From contig NZ_JADMNM010000006.1 of assembly GCF_016461955.1 (NCBI RefSeq), forward strand, positions 1 through 64,000: DNA of 64,000 nucleotides, given 5' to 3'. Source of the stretch: Qipengyuania sp. YIM B01966. GTDB lineage: Bacteria; Pseudomonadota; Alphaproteobacteria; Sphingomonadales; Sphingomonadaceae. Positions 27,169-35,528 of this stretch are shown piece by piece. The notes beneath the pieces are model-generated. The model was given only the letters and a program-made list of their open reading frames with translations, searched no databases and was not told the DNA's origin. A program made the translations under genes and the position numbers. Positions within the stretch are counted from its first letter, which is position 1; every line of letters starts with the position of its first letter.

Positions 27169-28001
27169 TACGCCGCGATGCTTTCATAGCCGCCGCGCTC
27201 CAGCTCGAGCGCAAGTTCCGGCCCGCCGGTGCGGACGATGCGCCCGTCGGCCAGCACGTGGACGAAATCGGGGCGGACATAGTCGAGCAGGCGCTGGTAA
27301 TGGGTGATCAGCAGCACCGCCTTGTCGGGTCGGCGCATGATCGCGTTGATCCCTTCGCCGACAACGCGCAGCGCGTCGATATCAAGCCCACTATCGGTTT
27401 CGTCGAGGATCGCCAGCGCCGGGTCGAGAATGCCCATCTGGACCATCTCGGCACGCTTCTTCTCGCCGCCGGAAAAGCCGACATTGACCGGGCGCTTGAG
27501 CATTTCCATGTCGAACTGGAGCAACGCCGCCTGCTCGCGCGCCAGCTTTAGGAACTCGCCGCCCGACAAAGGTGCATCCCCACGCGCCGCGCGCTGGGCA
27601 TTGAGCGCTTCGCGCAGGAACTGGACGTTGGAAACGCCGGGGATTTCGACCGGGTACTGGAAGCCGAGGAACAGCCCGGCAGCTGCACGCTCATGCGGTT
27701 CGAGCGCGAGGAGGTCTATCTCGTCACCCCGGGCTTCATCCGGGGTCCCGCTTTCTGTGCCAAGCTGGGCCCCGGCTCCGGGGCCGGGGTGACGAAAGGG
27801 CGATTTGAACCTCACCGTCCCCCCCGTCACTTCGTAACCCGGGCGGCCGCCCAGCACATAGCCGAGCGTCGATTTGCCCGCGCCATTGGGGCCCATGATG
27901 GCGTGGACCTCGCCCGCATTGATGGTCAGCGACAACCCCTTGAGGATCGGCGTGTCGGCAACGTTGGCGTGAAGGTCGGTGATCTGGAGCATCGGGGTCA
28001 T
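27168..28001 (-). CDS. sufC: Fe-S cluster assembly ATPase SufC with in-frame insertion
   Basis: A 277-residue ABC-type ATPase, about 28 residues longer than usual SufC. Walker A GPNGAGKS is at 37-44; the signature FSGGEKKRAEMVQ, Walker B LAILDETDSGLD and the LFLGFQYPVEIPGVSN region are intact. The extra residues (about 66-94, reading FRHPGPGAGAQLGTESG and onward) lie between the strand VRF and LLALEPHERAAAG and are encoded by a palindromic DNA element. The frame is preserved, so the protein is probably functional. It lies between a DUF559 gene and sufD with 4-nt and 1-nt overlaps. Confidence 0.95.
   Translation of the reverse strand: MTPMLQITDLHANVADTPILKGLSLTINAGEVHAIMGPNGAGKSTLGYVLGGRPGYEVTGGTVRFKSPFRHPGPGAGAQLGTESGTPDEARGDEIDLLALEPHERAAAGLFLGFQYPVEIPGVSNVQFLREALNAQRAARGDAPLSGGEFLKLAREQAALLQFDMEMLKRPVNVGFSGGEKKRAEMVQMGILDPALAILDETDSGLDIDALRVVGEGINAIMRRPDKAVLLITHYQRLLDYVRPDFVHVLADGRIVRTGGPELALELERGGYESIAA
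27721..27795. repeat. Palindromic repeat element inside sufC
   Basis: A 75-bp (25-codon) element bounded by perfect 12-bp terminal inverted repeats, TCGTCACCCCGG (27721-27732) and CCGGGGTGACGA (27784-27795). The inner parts are imperfectly complementary. The GTCACCCCGG...CCGGGGTGAC pattern matches a dispersed repeat I know from sphingomonad intergenic regions. It is read in frame on the minus strand without a stop. Confidence 0.85.
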
Positions 28002-28528
28002 TTCGGTCTGTCGTCGCGCCGCTTGGGGCGCGAATAATGCTGGTTGGGATTGGCCGCGGCGTGCGCGCGGGCGGCGTCCTTCTTGTCGGCGATTCGCATC
28101 CGCATCCCGGCGGTGATCCGCGCCAGCACCGCGTCGATATTGTCGAGAATGTCGGACGCCTTGATCCGCATCACCCGGATGCCGACAGCCTCGAGGCTCT
28201 TGTCGCGGCGCTTGGCCAGCGTGTCGTTCTGGCCTTCCTCGTCGATGGCGATGGCCATGCCGAGATTGTGGCAGTTGAAATCGACAATCGCGCTGCCGAC
28301 CACGGCATAACGCTTGAAGGTATACCGCCCGAGATCAGCCTTGGCGAAGCGCGCGGCCAGCGCCTTGTGCGCCGGCGAGGCCTCGCGCCGCATCTGCCGC
28401 GCCTGATCGTGCAGCACGTCGAGCCGGCTCGAAGATATCTCCCACCCGCGCCCCTTCTTCTTGAGCGCGGGGGCTGGGTCTGCGGCCTCGGAGGGATCGC
28501 GGAGTTGGAGGGTCTTGCGGTCAGTCAT
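27998..28528 (-). CDS. DUF559 domain protein (Vsr-like endonuclease fold)
   Basis: A 176-residue protein. The DUF559 core (about 40-135) has RREASPAHKALAARF, VVGSAIVDFNCHNLGMAIAIDEEGQ and DKSLEAVGIRVMRI, the usual restriction-like fold pattern in which the acidic residues of IVDF and IDEEG would bind metal. A basic tail follows. Its position inside the suf operon between sufB and sufC, with an 8-nt overlap upstream and a 4-nt overlap downstream, is notable; a link to Fe-S assembly is unproven. Confidence 0.82.
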   Translation of the reverse strand: MTDRKTLQLRDPSEAADPAPALKKKGRGWEISSSRLDVLHDQARQMRREASPAHKALAARFAKADLGRYTFKRYAVVGSAIVDFNCHNLGMAIAIDEEGQNDTLAKRRDKSLEAVGIRVMRIKASDILDNIDAVLARITAGMRMRIADKKDAARAHAAANPNQHYSRPKRRDDRPK

Positions 28529-28724
28529 AGGCTTTCGCTCTTTGAATGAGAGACAGCGCGAGCAAGCCTGCGATGATCACCCACGGCAAATAGACCACGG
28601 CAACCGTGAACGTGTTAATCGGCGGCAGATACGGAAAGCCGAGCATAAAAAAGCCGATCGAGAGAACGGCTCCCGAAATGGCGAGCCAGACGCCGAGCAG
28701 CATTCCGATCGACAGGCGCATCAC
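28521..28724 (-). CDS. Small membrane protein in the suf operon
   Basis: A 67-residue protein with two hydrophobic segments (about 5-28 and 38-60) and a short basic tail. I do not recognise a family. It overlaps the sufB stop by 4 nt and the DUF559 start by 8 nt, so it is embedded in the operon and likely translated. The start could also be the second Met. Confidence 0.65.
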   Translation of the reverse strand: MMRLSIGMLLGVWLAISGAVLSIGFFMLGFPYLPPINTFTVAVVYLPWVIIAGLLALSLIQRAKAYD

Positions 28725-30202
28725 CCCACACTCCCCTCGAGGCTGATCGCCAGCAGCTTCTGCGCCTCGACCGCGAATTCCATCGGCAGCTCTTTCAGCA
28801 CCTCTTTCGCAAAGCCGTTGACGATCAGCGCCACCGCCTCTTCCTGGCCCAGCCCGCGCTGCATGGCGTAGAACAGCTGGTCATCGGAAATCTTGCTGGT
28901 GGTGGCCTCGTGCTCGACCTGCGCGGTGGGGTTTTTCACCTCGATATAGGGCACGGTGTGCGCGCCGCATTGGTCGCCCAGCAGGAGGCTGTCGCACTGG
29001 GTGAAATTGCGCGCGCCTTCGGCATTGGCGCCCATCCGCACCAGCCCGCGATAGGTATTGTCGCTGCGCCCCGCGCTGATGCCCTTGGAGATGATCGTGC
29101 TGCGCGTGTTGGCTGCATTGTGGATCATCTTGGTGCCGGTATCGGCCTGCTGGTAATTGTTGGTCACCGCGACCGAGTAGAATTCGCCCACGCTGCCCTC
29201 GCCATTCAGCACGCAGCTGGGATATTTCCACGTCACCGCGCTGCCGGTTTCGACCTGCGTCCAGCTCACCTTGCTGCGCGCGCCCTGGCACAGCGCCCGC
29301 TTGGTGACGAAATTGTAGATTCCGCCCTTCCCTTGTGCATCGCCCGGATACCAGTTCTGGACGGTCGAATATTTGATTTCCGCATCGTCCAGCGCGACCA
29401 GTTCGACCACCGCGGCGTGGAGCTGGTTTTCATCGCGCATCGGCGCGGTGCAGCCTTCCAGATAGCTGACATGGCTGCCCTTCTCGGCAACGATCAGCGT
29501 GCGTTCGAACTGCCCGGTATTCTCGGCATTGATGCGGAAATAGGTGCTCAGCTCCATCGGGCAGCGCACCCCTTCGGGAACATAGACAAAGGTGCCGTCG
29601 GAAAAGACCGCGCTGTTGAGGCAGGCGAAGAAATTGTCGCGCACCGGCACCACCTTGCCCAGCCAGCGGCGGACAAGGTCGGGATATTCGCGGATCGCCT
29701 CGGAGATGGAGCGGAAGATGACCCCGGCGGCCTCCAGCTCCTTGCGGAAGGTGGTGGCGACCGAGACGCTGTCGAACACTGCATCGACCGCGACCTTGCG
29801 CGCGCCTTCCACCCCGGCGAGCACCGCCTGTTCGGCCAACGGGATGCCGAGCTTGTCATAGACCGCCTTGATCTCGGGATCGAGCTCATCGAGGCTGGCG
29901 AGCTTGGGCTTGGCGCGCGGGGCGGCGTAGTAATAGGCGTCCTGATAATCGATCGGCGGATAGCCGACGCGGGCCCAGTCGGGCTCGGGCATGGTCAGCC
30001 AGTGGCGAAACGCCTTCAGCCGCCAGTCGAGCATCCATTCGGGCTCGTCCTTCTTGGCCGAGATGAACCGCACCGTGCTTTCATCAAGCCCCTTAGGCGC
30101 GAAATCGGTGGCGATGTCGGCCGACCAGCCGTGCTCGTAATCGGCCGCACGGGCAGCGGCTTCGCGCGCGGCGCGGTCCTGCACATCCACATCGTCGGTC
30201 AT
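28721..30202 (-). CDS. sufB: Fe-S cluster assembly protein SufB
   Basis: A 493-residue scaffold subunit. Characteristic stretches: [73 protein letters not shown] and [20 protein letters not shown]. These cover the beta-helix that holds the nascent cluster together with SufD. Length is normal. It overlaps the upstream Rrf2-type regulator gene by 4 nt. Confidence 0.97.
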   Translation of the reverse strand: MTDDVDVQDRAAREAAARAADYEHGWSADIATDFAPKGLDESTVRFISAKKDEPEWMLDWRLKAFRHWLTMPEPDWARVGYPPIDYQDAYYYAAPRAKPKLASLDELDPEIKAVYDKLGIPLAEQAVLAGVEGARKVAVDAVFDSVSVATTFRKELEAAGVIFRSISEAIREYPDLVRRWLGKVVPVRDNFFACLNSAVFSDGTFVYVPEGVRCPMELSTYFRINAENTGQFERTLIVAEKGSHVSYLEGCTAPMRDENQLHAAVVELVALDDAEIKYSTVQNWYPGDAQGKGGIYNFVTKRALCQGARSKVSWTQVETGSAVTWKYPSCVLNGEGSVGEFYSVAVTNNYQQADTGTKMIHNAANTRSTIISKGISAGRSDNTYRGLVRMGANAEGARNFTQCDSLLLGDQCGAHTVPYIEVKNPTAQVEHEATTSKISDDQLFYAMQRGLGQEEAVALIVNGFAKEVLKELPMEFAVEAQKLLAISLEGSVG

Positions 30203-30618
30203 GCCGGCACCCCCGACGCAAGCTGGCCCGCCGCAAGCTGGCTGAGCGGGATGCCCGCCAGCGCGCCGCGCAGCGCCTGATCGACCAGCGGCCAGTGTGG
30301 CCGCATCTGGCAGTCATGATCGACCCCGCAGGCACCGTGCGCGCAGGCGGCCATCGCGATCGGCCCTTCGACCGCCTCGACAATATCGGCCAGCGTGATC
30401 GAGGCCGGCGGGCGCGCCAGTTGCAGCCCGCCGCCCGCGCCGCGCACCGACCGCAGCAGCCCGGCGGCCGACAGCTTGCTGACCAGCTTCTGCACCGTCG
30501 GCACCGGCAGGCCGGTTTCGGCCGCCAGATCGGCCGCAGACACACGCGCGGTCCCGCAATGGCGGGCGGCAGCGCTCATCGTGACGACGGCGTAATCGGC
30601 GAAATTGGACAGGCGCAT
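30199..30618 (-). CDS. Rrf2 family Fe-S-sensing regulator of the suf operon
   Basis: A 139-residue regulator. The winged-helix part (1-80) has [14 protein letters not shown] and [26 protein letters not shown]92, C97 and C103, with H108 near by, are placed as in IscR-type proteins, so a [2Fe-2S] cluster is likely. As first gene of the suf run, it presumably controls the operon and itself. Start 30618 was chosen over an upstream ATG (30666), which would lie beyond the candidate operator. Confidence 0.92.
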   Translation of the reverse strand: MRLSNFADYAVVTMSAAARHCGTARVSAADLAAETGLPVPTVQKLVSKLSAAGLLRSVRGAGGGLQLARPPASITLADIVEAVEGPIAMAACAHGACGVDHDCQMRPHWPLVDQALRGALAGIPLSQLAAGQLASGVPA

Positions 30619-30635
30619 GAAACTTTCACGTGGCA

Positions 30636-30658
30636 AATCGGAACGATGCGCTCCGATT
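30636..30658. promoter_or_regulatory. Candidate Rrf2 operator upstream of the suf run
   Basis: An inverted repeat with 10-bp arms AATCGGAACG (30636-30645) and CGCTCCGATT (30649-30658) around a 3-bp spacer; one mismatch. It ends 18 bp before the regulator's start codon and would overlap the transcription start of the predicted promoter. Size and symmetry suit a dimeric Rrf2 protein. Confidence 0.6.
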
Positions 30659-30663
30659 AGCCT

Positions 30664-30692
30664 CACCTATGGACGCTGCCGGCCAGTTTCAA
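30664..30692 (-). promoter_or_regulatory. Possible sigma-70-type promoter of the suf run
   Basis: On the minus strand TTGAAA (30692-30687) is separated by exactly 17 bp from TAGGTG (30669-30664), a good -35 box and a poor -10 box. It lies in the 85-bp gap between the DUF885 gene stop and the regulator start, just upstream of the candidate operator. Confidence 0.4.
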
Positions 30693-30703
30693 CCTGAAAC
30701 GCT

Positions 30704-32548
30704 TTATTGCGAATCGTTTGCAGACCTGCGCATGATCGGTTCGCCGCGCACGCGCTCGGCTGCGATCCAGGCATCGACATTCTCCTCCAATATCGACAGC
30801 GGCACGGGACCGCTCCGCAGCACGACATCGTGGAAGGCGCGGATATCGAAGCGCGAGCCCAGCGCGGCTTTCGCCCGGGCGCGCAGCTCCATGATCTTGA
30901 GCTTGCCGATCATGTAGGCGGTCGCCTGCCCCGGATAGACGACGTAGCGTTCGATCGCCTTCTGGATATCGCCCGGCGGGTTGGGGGTATTGTCGGTCAG
31001 ATACTGGATCGCCTGTTCGCGGCTCCAGCGTTTGTGGTGAATGCCGGTATCGACCACCAGCCGCGCGGCGCGCCACAATTCCATCCCCAGCCGTCCGAAA
31101 TCGGAATAAGGATCAGTGTAGAACCCCATATCCTTGCCCAGTTCCTCGGCATAGAGGCCCCAGCCCTCGCTATAGGCGGTGACCCCGCCAAACCGGCGGA
31201 ACGGCGGCACATCGCCCAGCCCGGTCTGGATCGACAGCTGCAAATGATGGCCGGGCACCCCTTCGTGATAGGCCAGCGCCTCCAGCTCGTTGCGGCTCAT
31301 GTCGGCGAGATTGTGGAGGTTGACGTAATAGGTGCCCGGCCGCGAGCCATCGGGTGCGGGGCGCGAATAGAACGCCTTGCCGGCGCTTTTCTCGCGGAAC
31401 GCCTCGACCGGCTTTACCACCAGCGGATCGCGCGGCAGGGTGGCGAAGAATTCGGGCAGCCGCGCCTCCATCGCGCTCATCCGCTGTTCGACCTCGGCCA
31501 GATAGGCCTCGCGCGTGGTGTGATAGAAGCGCGGATCGGTCCGCGTATGGTCGAAGAACTGCGCCAGCGTGCCGGTAAAGCCGACCTGCTGCATGATCGC
31601 GCGCATCTCGCCATGAATGCGCGCGACCTCGCGCAGGCCAAGCTCGTGGATCTGGTCGGCGGTGAGGTCGGTGGTGGTGTAATTGGCCAGCAGCGTCTGG
31701 TAATAGGCCGGGCCGTCGGGGAAGCGCCAGACCCCATCCTCGGTCGGCGCGACCGCCTGTTGGCGGCGCATCTCCTCGAGCAGGCGCTGATAGGCCGGAC
31801 GGGCCGCGCTGTCCCACGCCGTGCGAGCTTCAGCCACCAGCGCCGCCTTCGCGCTCTCCTCTAGCGGCAGCGCGGCGACCTTGCCGGCAAAATCGGTCAG
31901 CACCGGGTTCTGTTCGGCCGGGCCGAGCAGGTTCTCGATATCCGAGATGACATAAGGATAGACCCAGCGCGGCGGCATCACCCCGTTGCTGGCCCGCTGC
32001 CGCGATTCGAGCGTCAGCGCGTCGAGCAGCGGGCCGAGCCCGGCAATCCGGCTGATATACGCCCGCGCCTGCGCCTCGTCGGCGATCGAGTGGATGTTGA
32101 TCAGGAACGCCGGCAGATCACTCTGCGCGCCGTTCATCTGGTCGAACAGATAACCATTGCCGCGATAGGGAAAGGCGGCGGCGCTGCGCCGGGCCAGTGC
32201 ATCGAACAGCCGCCAGCTCAGCCGGTCCTCGGCCGACAGGGTGGCGGGATCGTACTGTTCGCGGATCATGGCGGCGGTCTGCTGGAGATGCTCCTGCTGG
32301 CGGATTTCGGCCGCATCGGACGGGTCGTTCCATGCGCCGTAATCCGCATCGCGAATCCCGCGATAGGCCTTGCCCTCGGGCGAGGTGGCCAGCTGCGCGC
32401 GGTCGAAATCCTCGAAGGTGGCCGCCAGCTCGGCCGAACGCGGCGCTGCTGCCACGGGCGCAGGGGTGGTCTCGACCGCAGCCGGGACTGTGGCACAGGC
32501 CCCGAGCGAGAGGGCGAGGAGAGAAACAGAGATCGGGAAAACGCGCAT
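30704..32548 (-). CDS. DUF885 family lipoprotein, putative metallopeptidase
   Basis: A 614-residue protein with a lipobox (LALSLGAC), so probably lipidated and periplasmic. The DUF885 core carries HEGVPGHHLQ (H428, E429, H434, H435), the presumed zinc site, followed by YSEGWGLYAEELG, another conserved block in this family and in related M32-like enzymes. Substrate unknown. Start 32548 is where the signal sequence begins. It runs in the same direction as the suf operon but is separated by its promoter region. Confidence 0.9.
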   Translation of the reverse strand: MRVFPISVSLLALSLGACATVPAAVETTPAPVAAAPRSAELAATFEDFDRAQLATSPEGKAYRGIRDADYGAWNDPSDAAEIRQQEHLQQTAAMIREQYDPATLSAEDRLSWRLFDALARRSAAAFPYRGNGYLFDQMNGAQSDLPAFLINIHSIADEAQARAYISRIAGLGPLLDALTLESRQRASNGVMPPRWVYPYVISDIENLLGPAEQNPVLTDFAGKVAALPLEESAKAALVAEARTAWDSAARPAYQRLLEEMRRQQAVAPTEDGVWRFPDGPAYYQTLLANYTTTDLTADQIHELGLREVARIHGEMRAIMQQVGFTGTLAQFFDHTRTDPRFYHTTREAYLAEVEQRMSAMEARLPEFFATLPRDPLVVKPVEAFREKSAGKAFYSRPAPDGSRPGTYYVNLHNLADMSRNELEALAYHEGVPGHHLQLSIQTGLGDVPPFRRFGGVTAYSEGWGLYAEELGKDMGFYTDPYSDFGRLGMELWRAARLVVDTGIHHKRWSREQAIQYLTDNTPNPPGDIQKAIERYVVYPGQATAYMIGKLKIMELRARAKAALGSRFDIRAFHDVVLRSGPVPLSILEENVDAWIAAERVRGEPIMRRSANDSQ

Positions 32549-32652
32549 GACCAGCCCTTTGCAGATACGGCCCGCAGCTTGGCGCAAAGCGGGCCGCAAG
32601 GCCAGCCATGGCGTGTCGACAAGGCCGCAAGCGCGCGATAGGCGCGCCAGCG

Positions 32653-33693
32653 ATGCTCTATCGCCTGCTGCGCCCCGCCCTGTTCCAGCTCGACCCGGAG
32701 CGGGCGCACGCGCTGTCGCTGGCGGCGCTGAAACTGCTGCCCGCCGGCGCCCCGCCTGCGCCCGGGCCGGTCGCGATCACTGTCGCCGGGCTCGCCTTCC
32801 CCAATCCGCTGGGCATGGCGGCCGGCTATGACAAGGATGGCGAGGTGCCCGATGCGCTGCTCGGCCTCGGCTTCGGCTTTGCCGAGATCGGCTCGCTGAC
32901 CCCACTGCCGCAGGCGGGCAATCCTCGCCCCCGCCTGTTCCGGCTGGCTGAGGACCGCGCGGTGATCAACCGGATGGGGTTCAACAATGGCGGGGCCGAG
33001 GCGGCGCTGGCGCGGATCGCGGCGCGTGCGGGCCGGGGCGGGATCGTCGGCATCAATATCGGCGCCAACAAGGACAGCGCCGACCGGATTACCGATTACG
33101 CCGCGATGACGCGGCTGATGGCGCCCTATGCGTCCTATCTGGCAGTCAATATCTCCAGCCCCAACACGCCCGGCCTGCGCGCGCTGCAGGACGAAGGCGC
33201 GCTGGCCGAACTGCTCGGCGCGGTGAATGAAGCCCGCGCCGAAATCTGCGGCGCTGGCGGGCCGCCGGTGTTCCTCAAGGTGGCGCCCGATCTGCTGCCG
33301 GCCGATATCGACGCGATTGCGCGGCTGGCGGCCGAGCACCGGCTGGGCGCGCTGATCGTTTCGAACACCACCATCACCCGCCCGCCGCTGCGCTCTGCCC
33401 ATGGCGGCGAGGCGGGCGGGCTGTCGGGCGCGCCGCTGGGGGCGCTCGCACTTCAGCGGCTGCGCGATTTTCGGCAGGCGACCGGCGGGGCGATTTCGCT
33501 TGTCGGGGTGGGGGGGATTGCCAGTGCCGATGACGCGTGGGCGCGCATCCGCGCGGGTGCCAGCCTGGTGCAGCTCTATTCGGCAATGGCGTTTGAAGGG
33601 CCGGGTATCGCCCGGCGGATCGTGCGCGGGCTGGAACGGCTGATGCGCCGCGATGGCTTTTCCTCGATTGAAGCGGCGGTCGGCAGCGCGTAG
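32653..33693 (+). CDS. pyrD: Dihydroorotate dehydrogenase (quinone), class 2
   Basis: A 346-residue FMN enzyme of pyrimidine synthesis. The N-terminal helical part LYRLLRPALFQLDPERAHAL is the membrane-associating quinone-binding region of class 2. FPNPLGMAAGYDKDGE, NRMGFNNGGA, VNISSPNTPGLR, FLKVAPDL and VSNTTITRP follow, then the phosphate-binding SLVGVGGIASADDAW. Start 32653 gives the usual N-terminus. Confidence 0.96.
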   Translation: MLYRLLRPALFQLDPERAHALSLAALKLLPAGAPPAPGPVAITVAGLAFPNPLGMAAGYDKDGEVPDALLGLGFGFAEIGSLTPLPQAGNPRPRLFRLAEDRAVINRMGFNNGGAEAALARIAARAGRGGIVGINIGANKDSADRITDYAAMTRLMAPYASYLAVNISSPNTPGLRALQDEGALAELLGAVNEARAEICGAGGPPVFLKVAPDLLPADIDAIARLAAEHRLGALIVSNTTITRPPLRSAHGGEAGGLSGAPLGALALQRLRDFRQATGGAISLVGVGGIASADDAWARIRAGASLVQLYSAMAFEGPGIARRIVRGLERLMRRDGFSSIEAAVGSA

Positions 33694-33703
33694 CACCGCG
33701 CTT

Positions 33704-35419
33704 ATGGCCACACCCTTTCGCGCTCGCGCCGCCGCCCTGATCGCCCCGCTGCTGCTGGGCGCCTGCACCACGCTTCCCGCCATTAGCTCGGCCATCGCGC
33801 CGCCGCCTGCCGGCATCGTCAGCGCCGCCGATCCGCGCGCCGAAGCGGCGGGCGAGGCGATGCTGGCGCAGGGCGGGTCGGCCACTGATGCGGCGATCGC
33901 GATCATGCTGGCGCTGACCGTTGTCGAGCCGCAGAGTTCGGGCATCGGCGGCGGCGGCTTTTTCGTCCATGGTGACGAACGCGGCACGGTCGAAACGCTT
34001 GACGGGCGCGAAACTGCGCCAGCCGCGGCCAGCCCGCAATGGCTGAGCGGGCCGGACGGGTCGCCGCTGCGCTTCGACCAGGCGGTCCATACCGGGCTCA
34101 GCGTCGGGGTGCCGGGCAATATCGCGCTCGCCGCCGAGGCGCACCGCCGGCACGGCAAGCTGCCCTGGGCCGTGTTGTTCGAACCCGCCATTGCGCTCGC
34201 CCGGGACGGCTTTGCCATGAACCAGCGGCTGCGCGCCTCGCTGGTGGCCAATGCCGGCTTTGCCACCAACGACCCGGTCGCGAGGCGGGTGTTCACAGGG
34301 CCTGACGGGCAGCCGCAGGCGGTGGGGAGCATCATCCGCCAGCCGGAACTTGCCGCCACCTTCGAGCGGCTGGCGGCGGGCGGGCCTTCGGCATTCTATC
34401 GCGGGGCCGAAGCGACCGCGCTGGCCGAGCGCGTTCGCGCCGCGACCCCCGGCGGCAATGGCATGACCGCCGCAGACATCGCTGGCTACCGTGCCAGGGA
34501 ACGCGCGCCCGTCTGCGGCACCTATCGCCGCCACCGTATCTGCGGGATGGGGCCGCCATCTTCGGGCGGGATCGCGGTGTTGCAGATGCTCGGCCAGCTC
34601 GAACGGTTCGAACTTGGCGCGCTCGGCCCGCAATCGCCGCAATTCTGGCACCTGTTCCTCGAATCGCAGCGGCTCGCTTATGCCGACCGCGAATTGTATA
34701 TCGGCGATCCCGATTTCGTCTCTGTGCCGGTCGCCGGGCTGCTTGACCCGGCCTATCTCGCCCGCCGGTCGGCGCTGATCGACCCCGCCCGCCGCTCGCC
34801 CGTCAGCGCCGGCCGCCCGACCGGTGCGCCTCTCGCCGCGCTGGGCACGCATGGCGAGGAACAGGGCACCTCGCACTTCTCGGTGCTCGACAGCGCGGGC
34901 CGCGCGGTCAGCTACACCTCGACCATCGAGAGCGCGTTCGGCTCGAGCCTGATGCACGGCGGGTTCTATCTGAACAACGAGCTGACCGATTTCAGCTTCG
35001 TCGCGGCGCGCGATGGCCGCCCGGTCGCCAACCGCGTCGAAGACGGCAAGCGGCCGCGCTCTTCGATGGCGCCGATGCTGGTCTATGACCCGCAAGGCCG
35101 GCTGCTGATGATCATCGGCGCGGCGGGCGGCGGGACCATTCCGGTGCAAATTGCCCGCTCGATTATCGGAGTGGTCGATTTCGGCCTCTCGGCCGAACAG
35201 GCGCTGGCGCTGCCGCTGGTGATGGAGGTCGGCAGCACGATCATGATCGAACAGGGCAGCGCCCCGGCCGCCGCGCTGAGCCAGCTGGAGGCGCTGGGCC
35301 ACGGCAATTTCGCCGTCCGCGCCGCGCCGGTTAAGGCCAATATCCTGCTGCGGACACCGGGCGGCTGGGTCTCGGCCCGCGAGCCGCGCATGGCCGCCTC
35401 GCTCGGTACCACCCCCTGA
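33704..35419 (+). CDS. ggt: Gamma-glutamyltransferase
   Basis: A 571-residue precursor with a lipoprotein-type signal (LLLGAC). The large-subunit marks are AMLAQGGSATDAAIA, VVEPQSSGIGGGGFF and DGRETAP. T389 in EQGTSHFSVLD is the expected autoprocessing nucleophile that starts the small subunit. RPRSSMAPM and AAGGG lie in the small subunit as usual. The enzyme cleaves glutathione and other gamma-glutamyl compounds in the periplasm. It starts 10 bp after pyrD. Confidence 0.94.
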   Translation: MATPFRARAAALIAPLLLGACTTLPAISSAIAPPPAGIVSAADPRAEAAGEAMLAQGGSATDAAIAIMLALTVVEPQSSGIGGGGFFVHGDERGTVETLDGRETAPAAASPQWLSGPDGSPLRFDQAVHTGLSVGVPGNIALAAEAHRRHGKLPWAVLFEPAIALARDGFAMNQRLRASLVANAGFATNDPVARRVFTGPDGQPQAVGSIIRQPELAATFERLAAGGPSAFYRGAEATALAERVRAATPGGNGMTAADIAGYRARERAPVCGTYRRHRICGMGPPSSGGIAVLQMLGQLERFELGALGPQSPQFWHLFLESQRLAYADRELYIGDPDFVSVPVAGLLDPAYLARRSALIDPARRSPVSAGRPTGAPLAALGTHGEEQGTSHFSVLDSAGRAVSYTSTIESAFGSSLMHGGFYLNNELTDFSFVAARDGRPVANRVEDGKRPRSSMAPMLVYDPQGRLLMIIGAAGGGTIPVQIARSIIGVVDFGLSAEQALALPLVMEVGSTIMIEQGSAPAAALSQLEALGHGNFAVRAAPVKANILLRTPGGWVSAREPRMAASLGTTP

Positions 35420-35528
35420 GCCGGCCCTGAGCCGGACCCGCGCCGGCGCCCGCTTGCCGCTAGGGCGGACACGGGTTAAGCGCAGCGGCCAAGGTGGCCG
35501 GTCGAGCCGCCGTGCTGAGGAGCGTCTG

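Noticed and set aside
28910-30280. 456-residue plus-strand ORF
   Set aside because: Antisense shadow of sufB, whose motifs are unambiguous.
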